From: Stenotrophomonas aracearum
GTDB taxonomy: Bacteria; Pseudomonadota; Gammaproteobacteria; Xanthomonadales; Xanthomonadaceae
Direction of reading: 5' to 3'
Length of the DNA: 64,000 nt
Assembly: GCF_031834615.1 (NCBI RefSeq)
Contig: NZ_CP115543.1
Location: 2,801,001-2,865,000 of the forward strand
The notes under the pieces were generated by a model. It saw only the letters and a program-made list of their open reading frames with translations, was not told the DNA's origin and did not search any database. The position numbers and the translations under genes were made by a program. Shown one piece after another: positions 17,969 to 26,161 of the stretch. Within the stretch, counting starts at the first letter, position 1. The number at the start of each line of letters is the position of its first letter.

Positions 17969-19440
17969 GACGGCATGCCTTCAGGGATCGGGGTGGCCAG
18001 CACCAGCCGGAAACGGGCGCCGCGGCCGGGGACATTGTCCACCGACAGCTGCCCGCCATGCGCCTCGGCGGTGGACCGGCAGATCGCCAGCCCCATGCCC
18101 ATGCCCTGCGGCTTGGTGGTGAAGAAAGGTTTGAAGAGGGTGTCCAGGTGGTCCTCGGGAATACCGGGACCACTATCGGTGATGTGGATGACTACCTCGC
18201 CCGGCGCACCCGCGCGCGCATCCACCTGCAACTGGCGCGCGTCGTCCTGCCCGGCCATGGCCTGGCTGGCGTTGATCAGCAGGTTCACCAGCACCTGCTG
18301 CAGCTGCACCGCATCGCCATGCAACGGCGGCAGGTTGCCGGCCACGGCCACGCGCAGCTGCACCGCTTCGCGGTTGAGTTCGTGCTGCACCAGGCGTACT
18401 GCGTCGTCGATCAGGGTTGCAGTGTCCAGCGTTTCGCGGGGCGTACTGCGCTTGGCCAGGAACGCGCGCACCCGCTTGACGATCTCGCTGGCGCGGCGCG
18501 CCTCGCCCACGGTGCGGTTGATCGCCGCATCCACTTCGTGCAGGTCAGGCGTATCACGGTGCAGCCAGCGCAGGCCCGCCTCGCCGTTGGTTACCACCGC
18601 CATCAGCGGCTGGTTGACCTCATGCGCCAGCGTGGCCGCCAGTTCGCCCAGGGTGGCCACGCGCGTGGCATGGGCCAGCTCGGCCTGCGCGCGCAGCGCT
18701 GCATCCTCGGCCTTGCGGCGTTCGGTGACATCGGTATGGGTTTCCATCACGCCCGCTGCCCGCCCCTGGCCATCGCGCTGGATCACCCAGCGGCTGTCCA
18801 GCACGCGCCACTGCCCCTCGCGGGTGCGCTGCTCCAGCGTGCCTTCCCAGCTGCCATGTTCAAGCAGCGCGGCCTCCACCGCTTCGCGCGCTTCCGGGTA
18901 CCGGGTGGAGAGCAACACGTCCGCGACCTGGCCGATGGCCTCGTCCGCGCTCCAGCCATAGAGCTGCGCGGCGGTGCGGTTCCAGAACGTGATCACGCCG
19001 CCCCGGTCGCGCACGAAGATCATGTCGTGCGACAGGTCCAGCAGCATTGCCTGGCCACGCAGTCGCTGCATGGCGTGCTGATGCTGCAGCGCCAGCACCG
19101 CCGTGATGCCGATGGCGGCCAGGCTGACCAGTGCGCGGAAGGTCTGCGCGCCGACATGGTTCACCCCGTGCGAATCCACGTAGGCCACTACGGTAAGGAC
19201 AATGCCCGCCATGGCCGCAATGACAATGTCCGCACGCCGCCCGGTGCGCGCCACCAGCAGCACGGCCACCACGTACAGCACCGCCACCGCGCCCTCCAGC
19301 GTGCTCAGTACATCGATCAGGAAGATGCCGAGGGTCAACAACGCAGCCGCTACGCGGAACAGCGTGCGCCGACGCGGCGAAGCCCCGACCACGCGCTCGC
19401 GGTCGGGGCGGGTGCTGGGCACGGTCTGGCCGGGGGGCAT
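17965..19440 (-). CDS. membrane PAS sensor histidine kinase (FixL/NodV type)
   Basis: A 491-aa kinase, partner of the overlapping FixJ-type regulator. The N-terminal third holds four or five hydrophobic segments (about residues 26-130; LLTLGIFLIDVLSTLEGAVA, VLYVVAVLLVA, AMAGIVLTVVAYVDS, LVSLAAIGITAVLALQ). A PAS domain follows (about 145-255; MIFVRDRGGVITFWNRTA, QRDGQGRAAGVMETHTDVTE). The H box is LAATLAHEVNQPLMAVV, with His near residue 283. N and G boxes appear as QQVLVNLLINASQAM, DSGPGIP and GMGMGLAICRS. No FixL haem residue can be asserted. I chose 19440 as start; a longer frame to 19686 crosses the palindrome and the Dps gene start. Confidence 0.92.
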   Translation of the reverse strand: MPPGQTVPSTRPDRERVVGASPRRRTLFRVAAALLTLGIFLIDVLSTLEGAVAVLYVVAVLLVARTGRRADIVIAAMAGIVLTVVAYVDSHGVNHVGAQTFRALVSLAAIGITAVLALQHQHAMQRLRGQAMLLDLSHDMIFVRDRGGVITFWNRTAAQLYGWSADEAIGQVADVLLSTRYPEAREAVEAALLEHGSWEGTLEQRTREGQWRVLDSRWVIQRDGQGRAAGVMETHTDVTERRKAEDAALRAQAELAHATRVATLGELAATLAHEVNQPLMAVVTNGEAGLRWLHRDTPDLHEVDAAINRTVGEARRASEIVKRVRAFLAKRSTPRETLDTATLIDDAVRLVQHELNREAVQLRVAVAGNLPPLHGDAVQLQQVLVNLLINASQAMAGQDDARQLQVDARAGAPGEVVIHITDSGPGIPEDHLDTLFKPFFTTKPQGMGMGLAICRSTAEAHGGQLSVDNVPGRGARFRLVLATPIPEGMPS

Positions 19441-19496
19441 CGCGCAGTCACCTTCGGTGGGATGGGCGCAGTATCCCCCGCCCTTGCGCCCGGTTG

Positions 19497-19514
19497 ATCC
19501 CTCAAAAGAGGGAT
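19497..19514. promoter_or_regulatory. perfect 7-4-7 palindrome between kinase gene and Dps operon
   Basis: ATCCCTC and GAGGGAT flank an AAAA centre. It is the only strong inverted repeat in the 221-bp gap between the divergent kinase gene and the Dps gene. Its size suits a dimeric NarL/FixJ-type regulator, so it is a candidate operator for the neighbouring regulator. Confidence 0.5.
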
Positions 19515-19661
19515 GCGCCGCCGCCCGGCCCAAACCAACGTATGAGCCGGGAAAACGATGGCGCAATACCGGCGCCGCGCGCCCCTGCCTAGTCTGGATC
19601 CGTCGGCCCCACCCGCGCTGCCAGCGGACCAGGCCCACCACCCCAGCTACCGAGACCCGCC

Positions 19662-20180
19662 ATGAACGAGCTTTCCCCGCAGGCACGCCAGACCGCCCCG
19701 CTGCGCACCCCGTCCGACCTCAGCCAGCAGGCCGGCAAGGACATCGCCGGCGCGCTCACCGTGCTGCTGGCCGACGTGTTCGCGCTGTACCTGAAGACCA
19801 AGAACTTCCACTGGCACATGTCCGGCCCGCACTTCCGCGACTACCACCTGATGCTGGATGAACAGGGCGACCAGATCTACGCCACCACCGATGCCATCGC
19901 CGAACGCGCCCGCAAGGTGGGCGGCACCACCCTGCGCTCGATCGGGCAGATCCACCGCATCCAGCGCCTGCTCGACAACGATGCCGACTATGTAACCCCG
20001 CAGGACATGCTGGCCGAGCTGGCCGACGACAACCGCCGCCTGGTCCAGTTCCTGCGCGCCACCCACGAGGTCTGCGACACGCACAACGACGTGGCCACCG
20101 CCAGCCTGATCGAGAACTGGATCGACGAGGCCGAAGGCCGCAGCTGGTTCCTGTTCGAAAGCACCCGCCCCACCCGCTGA
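19662..20180 (+). CDS. Dps-family ferritin-like protein
   Basis: A 172-aa protein of the Dps group, which forms dodecamers that oxidise and store iron with hydrogen peroxide and protect DNA. Family residues are visible: FALYLKTKNFHWHMSGPHF (about residues 44-62, including the ferroxidase His), DYHLMLDEQGDQIYATTDAIAERARKVG (about 63-91) and VCDTHNDVATASLIENWIDEAEGR near the C-terminus. It is the first gene of a tight plus-strand unit with a peroxiredoxin and a DsbA-like protein, and is divergent from the PAS kinase gene. This suggests redox or peroxide control by that two-component system. Confidence 0.93.
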   Translation: MNELSPQARQTAPLRTPSDLSQQAGKDIAGALTVLLADVFALYLKTKNFHWHMSGPHFRDYHLMLDEQGDQIYATTDAIAERARKVGGTTLRSIGQIHRIQRLLDNDADYVTPQDMLAELADDNRRLVQFLRATHEVCDTHNDVATASLIENWIDEAEGRSWFLFESTRPTR

Positions 20181-20211
20181 GCCGCGCTTCCTTCCCCCAC
20201 AGGAGTCCGCC

Positions 20212-20721
20212 ATGAACAACGCATCACGCAGCGCCGCGCCGGTGGGCGCCCCCGCGCCGCCGTTCCAGCTGCCCGCTACCCCCGACCAGCGGCTGAGCCT
20301 GGACGAACTGCGCGGCCGCCCGGTGATCCTGGCGTTCTATCCCGCCGACTGGAGCCCGGTCTGCGGCGACCAGTTGGCGCTGTACAACCAGCTGCTGCCC
20401 GAGTTCCAGCGCAGCGGCGCGCAGCTGGTCGGCATCTCGGTGGACGGGGTGTGGTGCCATGCCGCGTTCTCCGGGGAGCGCCACCTGCACTTCCCGCTAC
20501 TGGCCGACTTCGAACCCAAGGGCGAAGTCGCCCGACGCTACGGCGCCTACCGCGAACAGGACGGCGTGTGCGAGCGGGCGCTGTTCGTGATCGACGCCGA
20601 AGGCATCGTGCGCTGGCGCTACCTCTCGCCCTTGGGCATCAATCCCGGCGCCGACGGCATCCTTGAAGCGTTGGCGCAGCTTCCCTCCACCGCCGTACTT
20701 CCTGCAGGAGCAGCATCATGA
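20212..20721 (+). CDS. peroxiredoxin (AhpC/TSA family)
   Basis: A 169-aa thiol peroxidase with a thioredoxin fold. APAPPFQLPA opens the domain, and the peroxidatic cysteine is Cys51 in AFYPADWSPVCGDQ. GISVDGVWCHAAF and LLADFEPKGEVARRYGAY follow, as in the family. A second cysteine near residue 80 (WCHAAF) and one in DGVCERALFV near 122 could be resolving residues. A clear Shine-Dalgarno (AGGAG) precedes the ATG. The stop overlaps the next gene's start (ATGA), so peroxiredoxin and DsbA-like protein are translationally coupled. Confidence 0.92.
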   Translation: MNNASRSAAPVGAPAPPFQLPATPDQRLSLDELRGRPVILAFYPADWSPVCGDQLALYNQLLPEFQRSGAQLVGISVDGVWCHAAFSGERHLHFPLLADFEPKGEVARRYGAYREQDGVCERALFVIDAEGIVRWRYLSPLGINPGADGILEALAQLPSTAVLPAGAAS

Positions 20722-21236
20722 AAGGACTGTCCATAGCGGTCAGCGCGAACGACCACAGCCAGGGCCCGCGCGACGCGCCGATCACCCTGGTCGAATACGG
20801 CGACTACCAGTGCCCGTACTGCGGCGCGGCGTACCCCGTGCTCAAGGCGGTGCAGCGGGCCATGGGCACGCGGATGCGCTTCGTGTTCCGCAACTTCCCC
20901 ATTACCGAAAGCCACCCGCATGCGCTGGCCGCAGCCCGATTTGCCGAAGCCGCTGCCGAGGGCGGGAAGTTCTGGGAAGCGCACGACCTGCTCTACGCGC
21001 GCCAGGACGCGCTGGCCCCTGACGATCTGAAGGCCTATGCCAGCGAGTTGGGCTTGAACAAGGCGCTGCTGGACGCCGCCGACAACGGTGCGTTCGATCA
21101 TCGGATCGAGAGCGACTTCATGGGCGGCGTGCGCAGCGGCGTGAACGGGACACCGTGCCTGTTCATCAACGGCGAGCGCTACGACGGCTCCGTCGATGTG
21201 GACAGCCTGATCGAATTCATGACCGCACTGGCCTGA
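20718..21236 (+). CDS. DsbA-like thioredoxin-fold oxidoreductase, no signal peptide
   Basis: A 172-aa protein with a DsbA/2-hydroxychromene-isomerase-type thioredoxin fold. The redox motif is CPYC at Cys32-Cys35 (VEYGDYQCPYCGAAYPVL), and the cis-proline loop is GVNGTPCLFINGERYDG near residues 145-160. The helical insert contains AARFAEAAAEGGKFWEAHDLLY. There is no signal peptide, unlike periplasmic DsbA, so a cytoplasmic role beside the coupled peroxiredoxin is likely. It may reduce or regenerate that peroxidase; this is an inference from the overlap of the genes. Confidence 0.9.
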   Translation: MKGLSIAVSANDHSQGPRDAPITLVEYGDYQCPYCGAAYPVLKAVQRAMGTRMRFVFRNFPITESHPHALAAARFAEAAAEGGKFWEAHDLLYARQDALAPDDLKAYASELGLNKALLDAADNGAFDHRIESDFMGGVRSGVNGTPCLFINGERYDGSVDVDSLIEFMTALA

Positions 21237-21244
21237 CCTGTTAC

Positions 21245-21292
21245 GCCGGCGCGCCGGGGCACGCCCCCCTCCCCCACCCGGGGCGCGCCGGC
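21245..21292 (+). terminator. hairpin ending the Dps-peroxiredoxin-DsbA operon
   Basis: GCCGGCGCGCC and GGCGCGCCGGC pair across a C-rich loop of about 24 bases, starting nine bases after the stop codon. The stem is 11 bp. There is no T tract, so the terminator call is moderate. Confidence 0.5.
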
Positions 21293-21311
21293 ACCTGCAT
21301 AGGATCCTGCA

Positions 21312-22346
21312 ATGTCCGCATCCCGCCACGTCCGGTCGTTATGGACGGCCCCCACCGTTCATGACGACGCCCTGGGTTCGATCCGCCGGCTCAACGCCGA
21401 CGACTTTCCGCTGCTGGAACGGATGTCGATCAAGCGCATGCTGCTGGCGCCCGGCAGCATCCGCGAACCGCACTGGCATGCCAATGCCAACGAGCTCGGC
21501 TACGTGCTGGCCGGAAGCGTGCTGATCACCATCGTGGGCAACGCCGATGCGGTCATCACCCTACGCGTGCGCGCGGGTGAAATGTTCCATATCGACAGCG
21601 GCGCGCTGCACGCCATCGAAAACGTTGGGGACGACAGCGCCGAGTTGGTGATCGTGTTCAGCCATGAGCGGCCGCAGGACTTTTCGCTGCATGCGGCGTT
21701 CGGTGCGATGTCCGACGCGGTGTTGGGCAACACGTATGACGTGGATGCGGTTGCGTTCAGCACCCTGCCCCGCGACACCGGCTCGCCGTATCTGGTGAAG
21801 CGCAGCGGGCCGTCCGTGGTACCGGACGGGGCCGACCGCGCCGACCCGCATCGCTTCGCCATCGAAGCGCAGTCGCCGCCGGTCGACTTTCAGTACGGCC
21901 AGGCGCGGGTGTCGCGCACGCAGTTCTGGCCCGCGCTGCGGAACCTCTCGATGTACTCGCTGCGCATCGCCGATGACGGCATGCGCGAGCCACACTGGCA
22001 CCCGGAGACGGCCGAGCTGGGCTACGTGCATCGCGGCCAGGCAAGGATGAGCATCCTCGACCCGGACGGCTCGGTGGACACCTACCTGCTGCAGCCCGGC
22101 GATATGTACTTCATTCCGCGCGCCTACCCGCACCAGATCGAAGTACTGGGCGACGACGTGCATTTCCTGGTGTTCTTCGACCAGCCCACCCCGGGCGACG
22201 TCGGTTACCGACTGGCCGCCACCGCATTCGCGCCCGGCGTACTGGCCGCCACCTTCGGCGTGGACGCGGCCGCGCTGCCAACCTTCCCACGCACCACGCA
22301 CGACCCGTTGATCGTGGCGCGTCGGAATGCGTTGGATCCGGTGTGA
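21312..22346 (+). CDS. bicupin protein (oxalate-decarboxylase-like)
   Basis: A 344-aa protein built of two cupin barrels. The first shows REPHWHANANELGYVLAGSV (about residues 55-74) and EMFHIDSGALHAIENVGDD. The second shows MREPHWHPETAELGYVHRGQ (about 223-242) and GDMYFIPRAYPHQIEVLGDD. The HWH-N4-E pattern supplies the metal ligands in both halves, as in manganese oxalate decarboxylases and related bicupins. Family members act on oxalate or unknown acids; the substrate is not evident here. It lies 75 bp after the Dps operon and converges with the AraC gene, with only four bases between stops. Confidence 0.88.
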   Translation: MSASRHVRSLWTAPTVHDDALGSIRRLNADDFPLLERMSIKRMLLAPGSIREPHWHANANELGYVLAGSVLITIVGNADAVITLRVRAGEMFHIDSGALHAIENVGDDSAELVIVFSHERPQDFSLHAAFGAMSDAVLGNTYDVDAVAFSTLPRDTGSPYLVKRSGPSVVPDGADRADPHRFAIEAQSPPVDFQYGQARVSRTQFWPALRNLSMYSLRIADDGMREPHWHPETAELGYVHRGQARMSILDPDGSVDTYLLQPGDMYFIPRAYPHQIEVLGDDVHFLVFFDQPTPGDVGYRLAATAFAPGVLAATFGVDAAALPTFPRTTHDPLIVARRNALDPV

Positions 22347-22350
22347 GCCT

Positions 22351-23172
22351 TCATGCAGGCTGACGCGAGCGCCGCCACTGCAATGGGCTCATCCCCATTT
22401 CCACGCGGAACATGTAATTGAACGCCGAGGCTGAGGCGTAGCCCAACTCATGGGCAATCGTCGTCGGCGAACGCCCCTGCGCCAGCCACTCGATCGCGCG
22501 CAACAGGCGCAGCCGCGTGCGCCAGGTCCGCAGGCTCATGCCGGTTTCGCGCTCGAAGTGCCGCGCGAGCGTGCGCGGCGATGCGCCCAGCACGCTGGCC
22601 CATTCCTCCGCGCTGCGCGCATCGGCAGGCTGGTCGTGCAGTGCTTGGCACCAGCGCTGCAGCCGCGCTTCCTGTGGCCATGGCAGGTGCCGCACGTGCT
22701 GGCGCTGGCGGCGCAGCTGGGTGGTGACCAGCGCGCACAGATGCGCGTAGTAGTCCGCATCGTCTTCCGCGCGCACCTGCCCCAGTTCCACGATCAACTC
22801 ACGCAGCAACGGCGTTACATCCAGCACTGCGCAGTGGTCGGGCATCCCGAGTGCGGGATCGTCGGCCACATACAGGTTGCGGAACGCCGCCGCACTCACC
22901 GCGCCGGTGTGGTGCACCATCCCGGTCGGCACCCACAACGCCTGCTGCGGGGTGATCACGTGACGCGCGTTGCGCGCGGTGACCTGCAGCACGCCCTCGG
23001 TGGCGAACACCACCTGGTTCCAGTCGTGCGCATGCGGCGGGAAGCGCTCGCCTGCAGCCAGGTGCTGGCTGCGCGCCACCACCGGCCACGGCAGCGTGCG
23101 CAGCGGCGGCACCGGCACCTCTTTCCAGAGGCCGCCGGGCGCGGAAGTCGGGGCGTGGCTGCTGATCGACAT
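22351..23172 (-). CDS. AraC-family transcriptional regulator
   Basis: A 273-aa regulator with an N-terminal cupin sensor (about residues 30-110; RFPPHAHDWNQVVFATEGVL, QALWVPTGMVHHTG) and a C-terminal AraC DNA-binding domain. Its two helix-turn-helix units appear as WASVLGASPRTLARHFERET and IAHELGYASASAFNYMFRVE. The architecture resembles NimR-type regulators that control an adjacent exporter. It is divergent from the MFS gene, 73 bp away, which is its most likely target. Confidence 0.92.
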   Translation of the reverse strand: MSISSHAPTSAPGGLWKEVPVPPLRTLPWPVVARSQHLAAGERFPPHAHDWNQVVFATEGVLQVTARNARHVITPQQALWVPTGMVHHTGAVSAAAFRNLYVADDPALGMPDHCAVLDVTPLLRELIVELGQVRAEDDADYYAHLCALVTTQLRRQRQHVRHLPWPQEARLQRWCQALHDQPADARSAEEWASVLGASPRTLARHFERETGMSLRTWRTRLRLLRAIEWLAQGRSPTTIAHELGYASASAFNYMFRVEMGMSPLQWRRSRQPA

Positions 23173-23245
23173 GATGCGGCATTCTATCGAAAGACAGCCG
23201 CACCGGCCTGACTGAGGATGACCTCACTCTTCCCCGGTCGCGTCC

Positions 23246-24436
23246 ATGCCCGCCCCCACGCCCCACTCCGCTTCCCTGAAACCCTGGCAGGTCATCGCCG
23301 CCGGCATCTGCGCGCTGGTGCTCACCGTCGGCCTGGCCCGCTTCGCCTACACCCCGCTGCTGCCGCTGATGCGCGTGGATGCCGGGCTCAGCGCCGCGCA
23401 AGGGGGATGGCTGGCGACCTTCAACTACCTGGGCTACCTGTGCGGCACCCTGCTGGCGGCGCGGGTCGGCGACATGCAGCAGAAATTCCGCTTCTACCGG
23501 ATCGGCCTGCTGCTGGCAGTCGGCGCCACCGCGCTGATGGGCGTCACCACCCTGCCCTGGCTGTGGAGCCTGCTGCGCTTCGTGGCGGGCCTTTCCAGCA
23601 CGGCCGGTCTGCTGCTGGCGTCCGGGCTGGTGCTCAACTGGCTGCTGGCCCACCAGCACCGTCCGCGCCTGGGCCTGCACTTTGCCGGGCTGGGGCTGGG
23701 CATCGTGGTCTCCGGCGTGGCCACCGGGCTGCTGGCCGGGCACGCCAGCTCGAGCGCGCAGTGGATCTGGCTGGGCCTGCTCGGGCTGCTGTTCCTGCTG
23801 CCCGCCTGGGCCTGGATGCCCCGCCCCACCCCCACCTCCGCCCACGGCGCCACCCAGGCCCCGCCCCCGCCCAGCCAGCGCTGGCGCCGCCTGCTGATCG
23901 CCGCCTACTTCTGCGCCGGAGTCGGTTTTGTGGTCAGCGCCACCTTCATCGTCGCCATCCTCGAACAGACCCAGGCCTTCCGCGGCCACGGCAGCGGCGT
24001 ATGGGTACTGGTCGGGCTGGCCGCCGTGCCCTCCACCTTCGCCTGGGACCGCATCGCCGCCCGGATCGGCCTGATCCGCGCCCTGATGCTCGCCTTCGCC
24101 CTGCAGGCCGCCTCGTTCGTGCTGCCGCTGCTGGACGATGGCCTCGCTGCTGGCATCGGCAGCGCCCTGCTGTTCGGACTGACCTTCGCCGGCATCGTCA
24201 GCCTCACCCTCACCGTGGTCGGGCGCCACTACCCGCACAACCCGGCCAAGGCGATGGCCAACCTCACCCTCAGCTACGGCGTCGCCCAGATCCTGGCACC
24301 GGCACTGGCCGGCACCCTGGCCCGCAGCAGCGGCAGCTACCAGGCGTCGCTGCTGCTGGCAGCAATCTTCATGGCGATCGGCATCGTGTTGTTGGCAGCG
24401 ATGCCGGATGACACGGCAGATCACGCACGGACGTGA
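23246..24436 (+). CDS. MFS transporter, YbfB/YjiJ family
   Basis: A 396-aa inner-membrane transporter with about twelve hydrophobic segments. The start (IAAGICALVLTVGLARFAYT, PLLPLMRVDAGLSAAQGGWL) and NYLGYLCGTLLA match the YbfB/YjiJ group of major facilitator proteins. A cytoplasmic loop of low complexity (about residues 193-212, Pro-rich) separates the halves. It probably exports a small molecule sensed by the divergent AraC regulator. The substrate is unknown. A GTG-less clean ATG was chosen because the protein begins just before the first helix. Confidence 0.9.
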   Translation: MPAPTPHSASLKPWQVIAAGICALVLTVGLARFAYTPLLPLMRVDAGLSAAQGGWLATFNYLGYLCGTLLAARVGDMQQKFRFYRIGLLLAVGATALMGVTTLPWLWSLLRFVAGLSSTAGLLLASGLVLNWLLAHQHRPRLGLHFAGLGLGIVVSGVATGLLAGHASSSAQWIWLGLLGLLFLLPAWAWMPRPTPTSAHGATQAPPPPSQRWRRLLIAAYFCAGVGFVVSATFIVAILEQTQAFRGHGSGVWVLVGLAAVPSTFAWDRIAARIGLIRALMLAFALQAASFVLPLLDDGLAAGIGSALLFGLTFAGIVSLTLTVVGRHYPHNPAKAMANLTLSYGVAQILAPALAGTLARSSGSYQASLLLAAIFMAIGIVLLAAMPDDTADHART

Positions 24437-24554
24437 CTGCGCGCGACGAGCTCACATGAACGTCGATTCATGCATACGCCGTACGAACGATCAAGCACTT
24501 AAGCCCGCGTACCAAGGCCGCAGCAACGAATGTGAAATTTTTTGGTCGAAACGC

Positions 24555-24583
24555 TTGCCGAACCCTGCAGACCTCCGTATTAT
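24555..24583 (+). promoter_or_regulatory. sigma-70 promoter of tRNA-Phe
   Basis: TTGCCG and TATTAT are spaced by 17 bases. The -10 box ends 35 bases before the tRNA 5' end. Confidence 0.8.
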
Positions 24584-24618
24584 TCGCGTCCTCGCCAGCG
24601 GCAACGCAGCGATGAAGT

Positions 24619-24694
24619 GGCCGAGTAGCTCAGTTGGTAGAGCAGGGGATTGAAAATCCCCGTGTCGGCGGTTCGATTCCGTCCTCGGCCACCA
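24619..24694 (+). tRNA. tRNA-Phe (anticodon GAA)
   Basis: A 76-base tRNA with encoded CCA. The acceptor arm GGCCGAG pairs with CTCGGCC, the D arm is GCTC/GAGC, and the anticodon stem GGGGA/TCCCC encloses TTGAAAA with GAA at 34-36. The T arm has GTTCGATTC. Confidence 0.97.
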
Positions 24695-24701
24695 TGATTT
24701 C

Positions 24702-24738
24702 GAAAAGACCTGCAGAAATGCGGGTCTTTTTTTTTTGC
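24702..24738 (+). terminator. intrinsic terminator after tRNA-Phe
   Basis: AAAGACCTGC and GCGGGTCTTT pair (with one G-T pair) around a short AGAAAT loop, followed by a run of T residues. Confidence 0.88.
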
Positions 24739-24757
24739 CCGCTGAACTTTGGACGGC

Positions 24758-24815
24758 GTAGCGCCAGGCTCTGCCAGGCCGCTCTTCGTTCGATCGTCAT
24801 GAAATCTGACAGATG
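24758..24815 (+). repeat. left half of a composite SMAG element
   Basis: A GTAG-headed palindrome at 24758-24780 (GCGCCAGGCTCTGCCAGGC core) is followed by CTCTTCGTTC and then TCATGAA and CTGACA. These words match the start of the spacer of the element at 5773. No inverted right half is found, so this looks like a truncated or solo copy. Confidence 0.6.
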
Positions 24816-24859
24816 TCTTCGGTCGCGGTTACACCCGGCTCCTGTATCTGGCCCGTGCC

Positions 24860-25156
24860 TCACCCCTTCAACATCAAGGCAAGGTTCCATGCAGGAAGAA
24901 CCACACCTAGTACCGCGAAGGCGACTGCTCCCACGCCCAACATCCATGAGCGCTGCCGGCGGGACGCGCGCGCCCAGAGGCGATTTGCCATGTATCCCGC
25001 GATGCAAGCTGACAGAAGGCCGAAGGCGCCCCAAGCCCACCAGACGAATTCAGGGCCCACCAACATGTAGAGAAGGTATCCGCCGATTGCCAAGGAGAAC
25101 CATAGCCAGAAAAGAGCACCCAGCAGCACATAGACCGCGACGCAGAGTTTTCTCAT
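24860..25156 (-). CDS. small integral membrane protein of unknown function
   Basis: I do not recognise a family. The 98-aa product starts MRKLCVAVYVLLGALFWLWF and has about three hydrophobic segments (roughly residues 4-30, 34-58 and 72-92), with a basic loop LWARASRRQRSW between the last two. A TTG four codons upstream (25168) is an alternative start. The composition is normal for the neighbourhood. It stands alone between tRNA-Phe and a decayed gene fragment. Confidence 0.6.
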   Translation of the reverse strand: MRKLCVAVYVLLGALFWLWFSLAIGGYLLYMLVGPEFVWWAWGAFGLLSACIAGYMANRLWARASRRQRSWMLGVGAVAFAVLGVVLPAWNLALMLKG

Positions 25157-25286
25157 GGTTTGGCTCAAGACGGCGTGGGCCGACTACCTCGAGGCATTGG
25201 ATAGCCCAGAGTAATCGAAGGCTGCTGCGTTGAACGTAGAAATACCCTTAGCTGGCTCTGAGTAGGCGCGAGCGGTGCGCCCCTAC

Positions 25287-25340
25287 AACGTGTCTTTGGA
25301 CGCCGTGTAGCGCGAAGCATTGCAGAAGCAGTTGGGCCTG
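25287..25340 (+). pseudogene. decayed partial copy of the adjacent lipoprotein gene
   Basis: Translated in frame this stretch reads NVSLDAV, a TAG stop, then REALQKQLGL. The intact gene downstream reads NVSLDAAQREALQKQLGM at 25762-25815. The stop replaces a CAG codon. Beyond these 54 bases the similarity fades on both sides. It is probably the remains of a tandem duplicate. The rest of the 25157-25503 gap holds nothing that I can support. Confidence 0.65.
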
Positions 25341-25503
25341 CAGAAATGTTCCTTTTTCACTCCATTTGCAATCATATGGAGAAATACTCGAACACGGCGA
25401 TTCGATTGACTCAGTCAATGAGGGACGCTGCGAGCGTCACGGTATTGGCAGTGCAACCCGTGGCAGGCACACTACGGCCCCCGTCATTGAACAAGGATGT
25501 CTC

Positions 25504-25971
25504 ATGCGAGCTGTTGCACTTCTGCCGTTGCTTCTCCTCACCGCCGGTTGCGCGCACCAGACGGCGATGACCGCACCGAAGTCGCCGGTTGCGACGATGG
25601 TGCCAGGTTGGATCACCCCAGCCGAGGCCGTGTTCGCAGCCAACGAAGATCCGCAGCGCGGCATCAGCGGCACCTTCGTGTTTACCGTCAAGAACACCGA
25701 CGTCACCGAGCACCGCCTGTACCTCAACAGCGAGCGCGACTATCGCCACCAGCTCGCGTTGAACGTGTCGCTGGACGCTGCACAGCGCGAAGCACTGCAG
25801 AAGCAGCTGGGCATGCCTTTGGAGCGCTTGGTCAACCGGCGGCTGCTGGTGACGGGTACGGCACACCGCGCGCGGATCGACTTCACCACCGACGGGAAGC
25901 CCACCGGGAAGTACTACTTCCAGACCCAGGTCAAGATCAACGACCCGCGCCAGGTGCGTTTCGCGCCCTGA
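25504..25971 (+). CDS. putative lipoprotein of unknown function
   Basis: A 155-aa product with a lipoprotein signal: MRAVALLPLLLLTAGC, lipobox LTAGC with Cys at residue 16. The mature part predicts mixed beta structure (GTFVFTVKNTDVTEHRLYLN, RRLLVTGTAHRARIDFTTDG, GKYYFQTQVKI) and a central helix (LDAAQREALQKQLG). The repeated mention of hydrophilic beta strands suggests a small envelope-bound fold. I do not recognise a family. A longer frame begins at 25366, but the ATG at 25504 gives the proper signal peptide. A broken partial copy lies 420 bp upstream. Confidence 0.75.
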   Translation: MRAVALLPLLLLTAGCAHQTAMTAPKSPVATMVPGWITPAEAVFAANEDPQRGISGTFVFTVKNTDVTEHRLYLNSERDYRHQLALNVSLDAAQREALQKQLGMPLERLVNRRLLVTGTAHRARIDFTTDGKPTGKYYFQTQVKINDPRQVRFAP

Positions 25972-25984
25972 GGTCAGACGTCTC

Positions 25985-26161
25985 GTAGCGCCGGGCTCTG
26001 CCCGGCGGCTTTTGCTGCAGGCGTCCATGATCCCTGAAACACGACTTCGTTCTGGCTGCACACCCGGACGCTGACCGCGACGGATGGCATACCGGGCTTC
26101 GGAATTTCGGGCCGCGCTGCGCGCGGTGTCCGGCCAGCGGCCGGACCTACGAATTGTTACG
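25985..26161. repeat. composite SMAG element, second full copy
   Basis: A GTAG-headed palindrome at 25985-26009 and an inverted one at 26128-26150 are separated by 118 bp. As in the 5.8-kb copy, the right half is preceded by GCCGCGCTGCGCGCGG and followed by GAATTGTTACG. The spacer again has CTTCGTTC. The palindrome cores differ between copies (GCCGGGC here on the left, TCCGGCC on the right). It fills most of the 326-bp gap between two plus-strand genes. Confidence 0.75.

Noticed and set aside
22799..24424. A 541-codon minus-strand frame opposite the MFS gene and into the AraC gene
   Set aside because: Its product is a Gly/Gln/Arg-rich shadow of the MFS gene, with no family likeness.
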